NCBI RefSeq assembly: GCF_042100115.1
Contig: NC_091278.1
Location: forward strand, 2,480,001 to 2,544,000
Length of the DNA stretch: 64,000 nt
Direction of reading: 5' to 3'
Source of the DNA: Alternaria dauci
Taxonomy: Eukaryota > Ascomycota > Dothideomycetes > Pleosporales > Pleosporaceae
Shown here: positions 44,901-55,053 of the stretch, piece after piece
Numbering within the stretch: position 1 is the stretch's first letter
Layout: every line of letters starts with the position of its first letter
Program-made: the position numbers and the translations under genes
Notes under the pieces: generated by a model
The model's input: the letters and a program-made list of their open reading frames with translations, nothing else
What the model was told of the DNA's origin: nothing
Databases searched by the model: none

Positions 44901-45668
44901 AGTGCGGGCAATCCGCGCTGTAAACGTGTAGCGGATTACGACGCACTGGGATATATAACAGACGGCTGGCCGAGCCTGGCCGAAGGCTTCCAGGGGCTTT
45001 TATCCTGGCGTGATGGTGACGTCTCAGACGTTTTCATGCGCGAGTACGTCTTCAGCTACGAAGCTTTTGGCCAAATCGTCAACCAGAACCTTTCTAATGA
45101 TACCGCACAAATCACAACACCCTCGGAACCATCGCATGACGAGCCAATCCTAGTCACAAACGACAATCGAGAACAGTACGTCCGAGCCTATGTCCGCGCT
45201 CTGACCTACGATTCCGTCGCTCCACAACTTACCTCCTTTATCCGCGGCTTTTTTACCTGTATAAACGCCAAGTCGCTTCAACTCTTCACCCCACCCACTC
45301 TCCGCCACCTCATCGAAGGCACACAGCACATCTCTATCCCTGATCTCAAACGCTGCGCAAAGTATGAAGACGGATACAGCGCGTCCCACTCCAACATCCG
45401 CGCTTTCTGGGACGTGGTAGGGGGTTACAGTCAAGAGGACTTACGGCACTTGTTGGAATTTGTGACGGCGAGTGACCGAGTGCCAGTTACGGGGTATGAA
45501 AGCATTACGTTCCATATCGTGAGAATTGCGGGGGCGGAATCGGGAGGCTTGCCGAGTAGTTCGACTTGCTTTGGCAAACTTTACTTGCCGGATTATCAAG
45601 ACAGGGAAATTCTGGAAAAGAAGCTGGGATTGGCCATTAGAAATTCGAAAGGGTTTGGGAATGTGTAG
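41912..45668 (+). CDS. HUL4: HECT-type E3 ubiquitin ligase, HUL4 family
   Basis: Four exons (41912-42126, 42178-44120, 44169-44687, 44737-45668) encode 1,202 residues; the three introns (51, 48, 49 nt) are all in phase. An adjacent ATG at 41915 could equally start it. An N-terminal Cys-rich AZUL-like zinc element (YLSQILDGCKSAYCDTPTC ... GLCPHEL) sits at about 72-135. A long Ser/Thr-rich linker follows, then the HECT domain from about residue 830. Its landmarks are GLDHGGVTYEFFRVVLSEAF, GMFTIDSQTRMTWF (restored by splicing the last intron) and SSSTCFGKLYLPDY, with catalytic Cys1170 33 residues from the end. In yeast, Hul4 acts with Tom1 in nuclear protein turnover. The Asn usual after TCF is Gly here. 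Confidence 0.92.
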
Positions 45669-46600
45669 GGGATCTGAGTAGGATATGAGGCTACACGGTT
45701 GGGAAGTTCCCGAAACCAGAAATGCACATGGTTTCGAAATATTCCGATGTTGTTGTGAGTGGCAAGTCGGTATTGTGGGAACCTAGGCTTTTTACCAAAC
45801 TGAGGAAACCGATCATGAAACTTGAATGTTCAATATCAGGAACACAAAAGACGCCCGCACCATGGCTCGTCCCGAGGTTTACAATCATGCCAAACGTAAA
45901 ATTGTGTGTAGCGTCCCAGCCCGTCCCTTCAATTCCGCCCGCCGACGTACGTCATTCTCCTGATCTTCAATGCCGATCTCCAGAAGCAAGCCACTCGCAC
46001 CCCGCGGGATCACTTCCGCATCGTCCCACACTCTCCCCGATCACGCGACAAAACGTGTCAACCCTGGGACGTCTCTATGATAGTCATTGTCGCCAAGCAC
46101 AACTATGCATAGATAAGCTTCTCAAGCGTCAGTGGTGCCCTCTTTTACATTCCTGTCACTCGTTCGAGGTATCCTTGCCAAGGAAATCGTCATCCTCTAT
46201 GGAAAGCTTATATGGCCCCGGCAGATTCTTAGCTTTTGAATGGTCAAGAGATAGGCTTCTGGAATGTGAGTGGGTAGTAGTGAGGGTTTTAGTAGCGTGA
46301 CGGGTGAATCCGGGGGCTATGGGGGTTCTCAGGAGAAGAAAATTGTGGGTTATGTAGCATGGAGGTTGCAGATCGATTTGGGTTGTGATCAATGCTTATA
46401 TGGGAAGGGGACTTGCACCTTTTGCTTTGAACACCTCGGTATATCTCCACTTTTGCATTTATATATACCCAAGTGTCGAGCGGCTTTCCTTGCGCTGTTT
46501 AAGCAATATAGTTCGATACCATCTTCAAGCATACTCTGGGGTACCACATCCCATCAGCCAAAACAAGAACAACACTAGAAAGCCTTCGCACCATCTCACA
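45669..46600. other. Intergenic, no gene recognised
   Basis: Open frames up to 192 codons occur on the plus strand but show no domain, signal or family resemblance. The last part is the 5' flank of the DUF3602 gene. Confidence 0.5.
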
Positions 46601-47074
46601 ATGTCACCACACTCACCACAAGACCCCTGCATCCCCTACGGCCGCGGCGGAGCAGGAAACATGCGTAAACCCTCCCATACTCCCTTATCCATTTCAGATA
46701 TAGCTAACACAAAACCAGGCCGCCGTTCCTCCATAGCCGCCGCCTGGTCCACCATCCTCTCCCACCACCCATCACCCACACACAACAACAAACCGAATCT
46801 CGTATCAAGCCCAGACGAGTACTACGCTGCATCGAAAAGCGAACCTAGGCGACGACGACACTCTTCTTCTACGTCGGAAGAGGGAAGCGTGCGGATGAAG
46901 AGTGCTGGTGAGGAAGATGCGATGAGAAGGAGGAGCAGGAGGAGTAGTGTGTGGAGTGGGAGGAGTAGGGCGAGTACGGCTGGGGAGGCTGGGTCGAGGT
47001 GGAGGAGGTTGTTGCAGTTTAGGAGGGTGGGGGGACGGGTGGGGGATGAGGGGGGGAACGGGGATGTGGAGTAG
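46601..47074 (+). CDS. DUF3602 (Par32-like) small basic protein
   Basis: Two exons (46601-46664 and 46719-47074) give 139 residues. The 54-nt intron (GTAAAC to CCAG, branch GCTAAC) is a multiple of three and free of stops, so an unspliced reading of 157 residues is also open. Splicing yields YGRGGAGNMRRRSS, matching the G-R-G-G-A-G-N repeat of the DUF3602 family better than the unspliced version. The rest is Ser/Arg-rich with several RRxS phosphorylation-type sites (RRHSSS, RRSSVW) and a Gly-rich tail. Yeast Par32 with similar motifs regulates ammonium permeases under TORC1 control; applying that here is inference. The protein looks disordered throughout. Confidence 0.7.
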   Translation: MSPHSPQDPCIPYGRGGAGNMRKPSHTPLSISDIANTKPGRRSSIAAAWSTILSHHPSPTHNNKPNLVSSPDEYYAASKSEPRRRRHSSSTSEEGSVRMKSAGEEDAMRRRSRRSSVWSGRSRASTAGEAGSRWRRLLQFRRVGGRVGDEGGNGDVE

Positions 47075-48128
47075 GTGGTTACTGTGATGGGTATGCGGCA
47101 TAAGATTGTCTTGGGGCGAGTTACGGGGTGAGCGCGTGTTGGAAGCGTAACTTAGATTGTCTTTATTTGACCTTTTGGCTAGCGGAAATGATACCATTTT
47201 TTTTTCTTGGCTTTTGGTTATGCATACAATTGATATTCTTGGCATGTCTCTGAATACGTTTCCCAGCTGGACAAGTCTAGTGATTGGTACACGGTGGGTA
47301 CATGGATGCGCTGTACACGATGGTCTCGGCGAGGAGCGCTACGGCGACGAGAGGAAAAGAGTCGCGAGAGTTGTATTCCGCGTGTTATTTTCGCTCTGGC
47401 AGGTGGCGAAGGCAAAGAGGTGGTGCAGGGCTGCGCTTGCTCCGGCTTTGTGAAAGCGGCTGTTGTGGCTAGTTCCTGTTGACGCCTGGGTCTGATGAGA
47501 GGAGTTTTGCGACTGCTGGGAAAGACATGGTAGGAGTTTATGGAGGATATGGCGTCAAAGCGAGTCGATGGGCGACGTTGCGGTGCCATCGTTTCAGGTA
47601 GGGAGGGGTCGAACTGGAGAGGGAATGGGAAGAGCATGAGTGCGAAGTGTCTGGGTGTTTGCGATACGATACCGGATCGCGCTATGTGCTCATACTCATA
47701 CTATCTCACGGCCATGCCAGGTCAGTGACCACTTTTAGCAGTTGAATACGTATCATGCAGTGCATAAGCGCATTCTGCCCTTTGTACACCAACACAGCGG
47801 ACTGTGGCATGTTGTATTTCTAGGCACAAGGCTATCCTGCCAATAAGCTGATGAGCTGCCACGGACTTAGTTGGTTCTGGATGCGGCACAGTTGCTGCGG
47901 ATAGAAATTGCGCCCATGTTTCACAGTTCTGCCACATGGCTGCGTAAGGATTGTCCTCTGATTCTTTGTTCTTCAAGCGAGATGAATCAGCCACACGTGA
48001 TGCGAAAGGCGGTATGTAAGATTACTGTTGTACGACAATATGTAGTATGCTTAAGAGCTCGTGGAAAACATTCCTGAAACTTGGTTAATGTTCTCTGACG
48101 CTAATGCAGCAGAGTCAAAGAAGGCTGA
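47075..48128. other. Intergenic, no gene recognised
   Basis: A minus-strand open frame of 139 codons near 47218-47637 is basic and low-complexity and overlaps other open frames. I do not consider it supported. No RNA gene is seen. Confidence 0.5.
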
Positions 48129-50094
48129 CTACAACGGCACCGCGTGTCCGTCTCCTCGTAGATCACTTCCTCCACTCCAGACCTGCACACCGTCATTTAC
48201 ATGTCTCCTGATGATCTGACCCCGCCCGAACATGCCCCGTCCATAACCGTCTAGCTGCTTCACGTTGTGGCCAAGTGCTCGCAGCTCTTCTACTACCTTT
48301 GCATCGATGCCCTCCTCCAGGTATATCGTCGCGTCAGTCATTTTGCCATCGGCGCTAGGCATGCCGGCACCGATACAGAAGCGCGGTGAATCGAGTGCAG
48401 CTTGTGGGTTGAGCTTGAAGACCTCCTGATTGAGGAGAACCTGAACATGGCCCTGGGGTTGCATAAAGCCACCCATCACACCGTACACCGAGTGCAAGCT
48501 ATTATCGCTGACATATGTTGTCAGGCCTGGAATGATTGTGTGATACGGACGCTTCCTCGGCGCTAGTACGTTGGGGTGGTCTTTGTCGAGACTGAAGTTT
48601 GCACCACGGTTCTGCAGGGTAAACCCGCAGCCCTTGGGAATAATACCTGTTCCAAATCCGCCGTAATTGCTGTTGATAAAGGAGATGGCATTTCCCTCGG
48701 GGTCGCTACAGCAGAAGTAAACGGTGTCGCTTTGCAAGTGAGCTGGAGAACCATGGACGGGCGCTGATATGGCCTTCTTTGCATCAAACAGCTTCGCGCG
48801 CTCGGAAAGATATCTCTGTGAGATGAGCTCGGCAGACGGTACCTTGACAACATTGGGGTCGGTGACAAACCAATGAGCATCACAGAAGGCGATTCGCAAT
48901 GCCTCGATGACTGTGTGGAGATAAGCCGTGCTGTTATGGTCGTTCAAGCTCCATTTCGGGATCTTCTTTTGTCTCTCCAGCTCCTGTATGATGCCGAGAG
49001 CCATCAGAGCGACGATGCCCTGGCCATTCGGTGGATGTTCCCATAGCTCAATGCCGTTCTCGGGAGGTGGCCTGTTTCCAACTCCCTGGCCGTAGAACTT
49101 GAGCGAGATTGGGTCAACCGGCTCGGATCCGGTCTCTGCATGATGTTTGAGATCGTCGAGAGTGAGATAGCCACCAAGATCTTCCACCACTTTTACAAGC
49201 TGCTCAGCTACTTCCCCTTCGTAGAAACCCTTCTTTCCGTGCTTGGCCAGGAGTTTGAAGGTGTTGCCAATCGTCGGGTTTTTCATGATCTCTCCAGCCT
49301 TGGGTGCTCTGCCATCCTTGAGCATCTCGCGGCCATTGGGAGACGCCTTCAGCAGCGCTTGCTCGCTGGCTGCCCACTTTGAAATGTCAATACAGCACCT
49401 GATAACGGATTGCAATAGAACTCACGAAAGTAGCTGATAGTTCAGAGACCGGAAAACCATTCTCTGCGAGATCAATGGCAGGCGCAAGCACATCTTCCAT
49501 GCTGACCTTTCCGCTGCCGAACCGCTCAACACAGTCGACCCACCCCGCTGCTGCGCCAGGGACTGTGGCCGCATGTACGTGATCCATGGGAATCTGGCCG
49601 CTCTGCCCCTCTGCGAGGTTAAGGTCTTCTCTGACCTTTTCGAGCGTGACATTCGCACCCGTCCGTCCGGAGCCGTTCATGGCAGACACCTTCTTCGTCT
49701 TTGCATCGTAGTAAAGACAAAACATGTCACCGCCAATACCCGTTGAGCCTGGTTCCGTGACATTGATCGCCGCTGCGACAGCCACTGCTGCATCCTGAGT
49801 GCCATCAGTACTGAACGGAACTGGTGATAGATTACGTCATACAGCCGCATTCCCACCTTTCCTCAGGATCTCGATTCCAGCAGCTGATGCAAGTGGCTGC
49901 GTGCAAGATACCATGCCTTTGGTGCTGTGTACGACTGAACGTCGACTAGGGAAGTGTACGAAACGAGGCTCAGGATGGGGATAGACATTATGGGTGTCTA
50001 GAGTGATGTTGTCGTTCATCTTGGCTTCTGCAGACTGCTCTTTCTGAGGCTCGTGGTGAGTTTTGGTCCTTTTGCTTCGTCGTGGGGCAGGCAT
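48129..50094 (-). CDS. Gamma-glutamyltranspeptidase-like Ntn hydrolase
   Basis: Three exons (50094-49843, 49794-49426, 49376-48129) encode 622 residues with two phase-0 introns of 48 and 49 nt. Family landmarks are [20 protein letters not shown] near the N terminus, [21 protein letters not shown] across intron 1, [10 protein letters not shown], and [16 protein letters not shown]. The self-processing site is [15 protein letters not shown]; the Thr (about 425) would be the N-terminal nucleophile of the small subunit after autocleavage. [10 protein letters not shown] and [15 protein letters not shown] follow. No signal peptide or membrane anchor is evident, unlike secreted GGTs, so this is closer to the YwrD/cephalosporin-acylase-like cytosolic group. 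An alternative start is the ATG at 50019. It diverges from MRF1 over 338 bp. Confidence 0.88.
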
Positions 50095-50432
50095 TGGCAG
50101 TAGAGCACTCAAGCTTTAACGCAGGAGTGGGGTATGGGGAAGCTGTCTTGCATACCTATCGGTTGACTAAGTAGTAGCCAACGGTTATCCCCGGAGATAG
50201 TTGTTGTGGTTCGGATTGCCGATTTCGCTCGACAATCGCCTCGGAGCATGACGCAGCGGTAGCGACTATCGCCATGACATCTCTGTAAGAGGAAGGTGGG
50301 AAAGCGGTGTTGTCCGTTGACATCTGCCGGGGTATGGAGTGCTTAGTGTCACGTGCACGCGTTCCGAGCCGATCGGAACGCGTTGAACATGGTCAAATTC
50401 ATCAGATCCGAAGTTTGCAAATCTCGACGACG
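50095..50432. other. Divergent promoter of GGT-like gene and MRF1
   Basis: It contains a perfect inverted repeat at 50357-50383 and no coding feature. Confidence 0.6.
50357..50383. promoter_or_regulatory. Perfect inverted repeat with ACGCGT ends
   Basis: The arms ACGCGTTCCGA (50357-50367) and TCGGAACGCGT (50373-50383) are exact reverse complements around a 5-base spacer, 50 bp upstream of the MRF1 start codon. It could be a dimeric transcription-factor site or a hairpin in the 5' leader. Confidence 0.6.
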
Positions 50433-51785
50433 ATGCTCACAACGTCCTGGATATGTCGCAGTTGCCTATCGCGCATCAGTCGCCCGCTGCTGAAGCGCAG
50501 CACCCGCTTCCAGAGTAATGGTGTGTGTTATGGTTACCCAGCTTGCGCAATTCACTAACATCGCGTAGCTGCTGCAACAGAGTCAATACCACCAGCCCTC
50601 CTCTCACGAGCCCGCGCGATCGCTGGAGAGCATAGACAATTGACTGAAAAACTCTCTGATGGCTTCGATACGCGCGCTGCGAAGAAGCTGGGCGAATACA
50701 GCCCCATCGTGAACGCATTAGGGGAGTGGGATAAAGCGAATGAGGTGAGCATAATACAGCAGCCTGCAGGAGGAATAGAGTAGCTGATATGGACTAAGTC
50801 TGTGACAGAGCTCACTTCGATGATACACGATTCCTCAACCGACCCCGAACTACGATCACTCGCTTCCGACGATCTTGGGGAGACACGAACGCAGCTCGTA
50901 AACGCTTCACAGAATCTAATCACCTCGCTGGTACCCGTACACCCCTTCGCCCATCTCCCGTGTCTTTTGGAAATACGACCCGGGGCTGGCGGATCAGAGG
51001 CAGCTATATTCGCTGGAGACCTCTTTCGCATGTATACAAATTTCTGCAACCGAAATGGCTTTCGCACGAACCTCCTCAAGTACGAGAACGTAAACGGCAC
51101 GACTGAGGCTGGAGTGCCGCTGTCCGAAGCAATCATCGAGGTGGAGAACGAAGGCGCGTATGGCGTCTTCCGATGTGAAGCAGGCGTGCATCGCGTGCAA
51201 CGGGTGCCCGCTACCGAAACTAAAGGGCGTACCCACACGAGCGCGGCATCCGTACACGTGCTACCTAGTCTTCAAGAGAACTCTGCGGAAGAGCAAGACT
51301 TTGATGACCCCGAGAGCGACTACTACATCGACGTAAAAGAGGTCAAGTTGGAAGTCATGCGGGCGAGTGGTGCCGGTGGACAGCACGTCAACAAAACAGA
51401 GTCAGCCGTTCGGCTAACGCATATCCCCACAAACACAGTCGTGGCGATGCAAGATTCTAGATCCCAACACAAGAACAAGGAGAAGGCATGGGCCCTTCTG
51501 CGCTCACGCATCGCCCAGTCTAGGCGAGAGAAGCGCGAGGAAGAGATGGCGAACATGCGCCGAAGCGTTATTGGCGTGGCGAAGATGGGTCGTGGTGATA
51601 AGGTGCGGACCTACAACTGGGGCCAGCAGCGAGTTACCGATCACAGGAGTGGAACCACCGTGCATGATCTAGACGACGTGATGGGAGGTGGTCAAACACT
51701 GGAGAGGGTCATGGAGAGTGTTCGCAGCTGGCTCATGGAACGAGATGTCGAGGCTTTGATCGCCGACGATGAGAATACGAAGTGA
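50433..51785 (+). CDS. MRF1: Mitochondrial peptide chain release factor 1
   Basis: Three exons (50433-50520, 50569-50744, 50799-51785) encode 416 residues; both introns (48 and 54 nt) are in phase. The N terminus MLTTSWICRSCLSRISRPLL is basic and hydroxylated, fitting mitochondrial import. The class-I release factor order is clear: a helical domain 1 (DPELRSLASDDL), then the PCRF domain with IRPGAGGSEAAIFAGDLFRM. The catalytic GGQ follows in MRASGAGGQHVNKTESAVRL (near 281-283), with the conserved TDHRSGTTVHDLDDVM close to the end. The GGQ loop triggers hydrolysis of peptidyl-tRNA at UAA/UAG codons on mitoribosomes. Confidence 0.94.
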
Positions 51786-52018
51786 GGCCCCAATGATTGA
51801 AGCAGGTCGGCTGAAAGACAGGCAGGGACGTTTCACCACTCTCGGTCTCACGACATGCACGGAAAGTAACTCGAAATAAAACTTTATACGAACCCCATCG
51901 CAGAACCAGCGTCCAGCAAGCGGCGAGCAGAACTTCTCACATATATGTCGCGCTTGTGTATGCATTCACACGAAGTCTGATCTCCAAGCTACTCTGTCTC
52001 ATGTGTCGCCATGGTAAA

Positions 52019-54001
52019 TCAGATTTGTACAGCAACACGGTTCGTTTGGTACTTCTTGGTACTCGGAAGCAGAAGCGTACACACAATCGCTATGCTTCCG
52101 AAAGCGATGCTCGTAAACTAGAACACCCGGCTGTGTTAGCTCCGTGGCACAGAAAAAACGACGAAAAACACTGTCCACTTACCCAAACATACTTCAAGCT
52201 CTCGCTGAATGCCCACCGCGTTCCAATCGTCGCGCCCTGGATCACAGCTGGTGTAAGACCTGCGATATTCGTCGTAGCCAATTGCTCTGGCGCTGTAAGG
52301 AACAAGCCCACAAACTTCTCCACACTCTCCAGCGGTAGACCAGCTTGCATCGCATACTGCGCCGTATACTTTGGTAAGTTGGTCGCCAGTTTCCCCGCAA
52401 AGATGTTGTAGTAGATGGAGTACCCAATACTTCCACCCACAGTACGGATAGACAGCGAAAGCGCAGCAGCAGTGGTGATAAGCGCGTCAGGACAAACAAG
52501 CATAGCAACAGTCGCAGCAGGGACCAGTACGCCGCCCACACCGAATCCAGCCATGGATCCCAAAAACAGAACTAGACGCTCGTTATTCGGAGTCATGACT
52601 GCCAATGCGCCCGCAAACCCCGTCATAATGGCCACAGCTAGCAACAATACTTCTCTTGTATGGCCTGGAAAGCGTGACAATGCGGCGTTGAAGAAGATTG
52701 CACCAAAGGCCGTCGTAAAAGCGGGACCCAAACCACGAAGTCCAATCAAAACGGGTACAGGCTCGTACACACTACTGAAAGTGACTGGGAAAAAGTTTAG
52801 GATGGAGAAGAAGTTCATGCCAGCGGAGAAGGCGACGACGTATGCGAGCGCAACGATGCGTTGGCCGCTAAAGAGCTCGCCAGGTACCATAGGGTAGGCG
52901 GCGTATTTGGCTTCGTAGACGACCCAAGCAGCGATCAAAGCCAGACCAATGAGCATGGTACACAGGACGTAGGCGGAGGCCCAGGGGTGTGTGTAGCCGC
53001 CTGACTGGAGTGCTACGAGGAACAGAGTGAGTCCAGTGATGGATAAAACGCCGCCGATGTAGTCTATGCGCTTCAAGATTGCTCGTCGCGAGAAGCCATC
53101 GCCGCGCGACTGGTTCTTGGGGAAGTACGTTAAAGCGAGACCAATACCGACGATACCGTTGAAGATGAGTGCGCACCAAGGTCCCCAGCGCCAACCGATG
53201 CCGCCGTCGTTGTGCGACCAGAGTTCCACGTACAAGAGGTATGGGCAGAATGGCAGCACAAACGCCGTAACGAGAGCAAGAGAGTAGCCCCGGTACTTGA
53301 CTGGTACTACCTCTGCAAGTCTAAGACCACCGTGTCAGTCCAGTATATCTTGCAACAATAAGTTTTCGTCTCTTTGTCAAGATATACATACCCAGCGAGC
53401 CCCGTCAATTCCCCAATGGCGGCTCCAGCACCGGATATCGCCATGCCAGCTAACAACTGGCCAAAGCTGTGTCCGCTACCGACTAATACGCATCCCAGAC
53501 AGATACAAAACGACCCGAAAAGCGCAATGTAGCGTTTCCCAAAGAGGTCCTGGAGGTACCCTGCATACGGGCAGACAGCAGCAATAGCAAGAATATTTGC
53601 AGTCGGGAGCCATGCTGATCCGCGGGCTAGATCGAGATCTTTTTCGATGAAGGAGAGGGAGCCGCCGGTGAAGTATAGGATTACTTGAGAGCCTGTAAAG
53701 AAACCGGGTGTTAGCCATCCCGTTCTTTTCTGGTTCGAGGAAGAAGAGGAGACGGACCTGTGTACAGTGCTGCAAGGAAGATGGCAGCGAAGATACTGCG
53801 CACGCTCCACTCTACCTTGCCATCTGAATCGTCGCCTTTGAGTGCATGGCTGTTGTTCATGTCCACAGCTGACAGAGTGACTTGATGCTGCAGGTCATAC
53901 GCAGAGTCGTTGGTGGTGGTATGCGTAATCGCATGTTCGATATGATGACCAACTTGGTGTTTCTCTGCATCGTAGTCGGAATGAACAGTATCCGAAGCCA
54001 T
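52019..54001 (-). CDS. TRI12-like MFS transporter (DHA/siderophore type)
   Basis: Four exons (54001-53758, 53692-53392, 53320-52183, 52117-52019) encode 593 residues, with introns of 65, 71 and 65 nt in phase. An about 70-residue His/Asp-rich cytoplasmic N terminus precedes some 14 predicted membrane helices. Helix landmarks include SQVILYFTGGSLSFIEKDL, GYLQDLFGKRYIALFGSF, VPVKYRGYSLALVTAFVLPF and PAATVAMLVCPDALITTAA. The last exon supplies the final helix and tail (FTSIAFGSIAIVCTLLLPS, then KKYQTNRVAVQI), matching the usual family ending; reading through the last intron gives a premature, non-family tail. These proteins export toxins or drugs or import siderophores. The substrate is not evident and no biosynthetic genes adjoin it. 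Confidence 0.87.
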
Positions 54002-55053
54002 GATATCTGATCCAGGCTTGTTTGAAACGATTACTGTAACTGTCGGCAAGGAAAGATTATGTTGACGGGGGATTTACAGATTCCTTCTAGCAACAAAAAA
54101 ACGAACAAGGGACATGCGCCCGTCCTATATCTACAATTCATCCCCCCCCCCTACTTCACTTTCCGTTTTACCAAACCTGTCCCGTGTTCGACCCCACACT
54201 CCCAGAATCGCGTTCCTTATCCATCTAGCTTAGCTCCCCTCCAAAAGCACAATGGACAGCATCTCAGCTACCTAGTAAAAGCGCATCTCCAGTCCCCATC
54301 CAACCCAATCATCTCAGCCACCGTGCCAAATACAAGCGGAAAAATCCGGGGTAGTAGCGTTGAATTAATGCGGGGAACAGACAGCATCGTTAGCGTTGGC
54401 GATGATCTGGGCCCAGGGTGGCGCACATCAATACTGACTCGATTCCAGCGACTTTGTGCAAGAACAGGTACCAACCCATAGAGCTAGTTGTCTTCCCCGG
54501 TAAACCCAGAATTCGAATCGAACCCCCGCAATCTGGAACGTGAACTGGTGGGACTTGGCGAGTGGCTGCTGTCTGCCGTGATTGCATTTGCGGGCTTGGG
54601 TTGGTTGGTGCGGGTTGATGGTGTTTGGATGGGTGTTAAGATAACAGGCAATCTTTCCAAGTAGGCCTATACGCTCAAGTAACCATGCCTATTTACACAC
54701 TAACTGACACGTATCACATGACATCAAAGAGAAGAGTCATCTCCAATCAGGGGAAGAATGCGTAGATACTTCCTCTCAAGGTATTCAAAGATAATGAATC
54801 TATGGTATAAAGGTTACGCAAAACAGCGTCGCAGCAGCGAAGCCAAAGACGCCCGCCCCGAAAGAACCAAGTTCGCGTGCATGAATCAATTCAGCATGCT
54901 CTTCGTCCCATTCCCTCGTCCATCATGTAGCACCATGAACACCCTTGTCCTCCATCATAACCCCCCCTACGCCCATCCCATTCCAAGTCCATCGCCCTCA
55001 AGTGCTTTCTCATATCCTTGCCATTCGCCATTCATATCCTCGTCACATCCCCC
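54002..55053. other. Intergenic, no gene recognised
   Basis: It contains a 10-nt C run (54142-54151) and pyrimidine-rich plus-strand sequence, presumably the promoter of the TRI12-like gene and the 3' flank of kinesin. No gene is supported. Confidence 0.5.

Noticed and set aside
45722..46300. Plus-strand open frame of 192 codons downstream of HUL4
   Set aside because: Composition and hydropathy look random, with no domain, signal peptide or splice evidence.
46805..47245. Minus-strand Pro/His-rich open frame
   Set aside because: It is the complement of the Arg/Ser/Gly-rich DUF3602 exon.
47218..47637. Minus-strand basic open frame of 139 codons
   Set aside because: Low-complexity, overlaps several other open frames, and nothing supports expression or homology.
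52415..52897. Long plus-strand open frame opposite the TRI12-like transporter
   Set aside because: It is a shadow of the strongly supported minus-strand membrane-protein exon and shows no family pattern of its own.
54480..54545. tRNA B-box-like sequence on the minus strand (GGTTCGATTCGAA)
   Set aside because: The T-arm cannot pair, no matching A box or acceptor stem lies at the right distance, so no cloverleaf forms.
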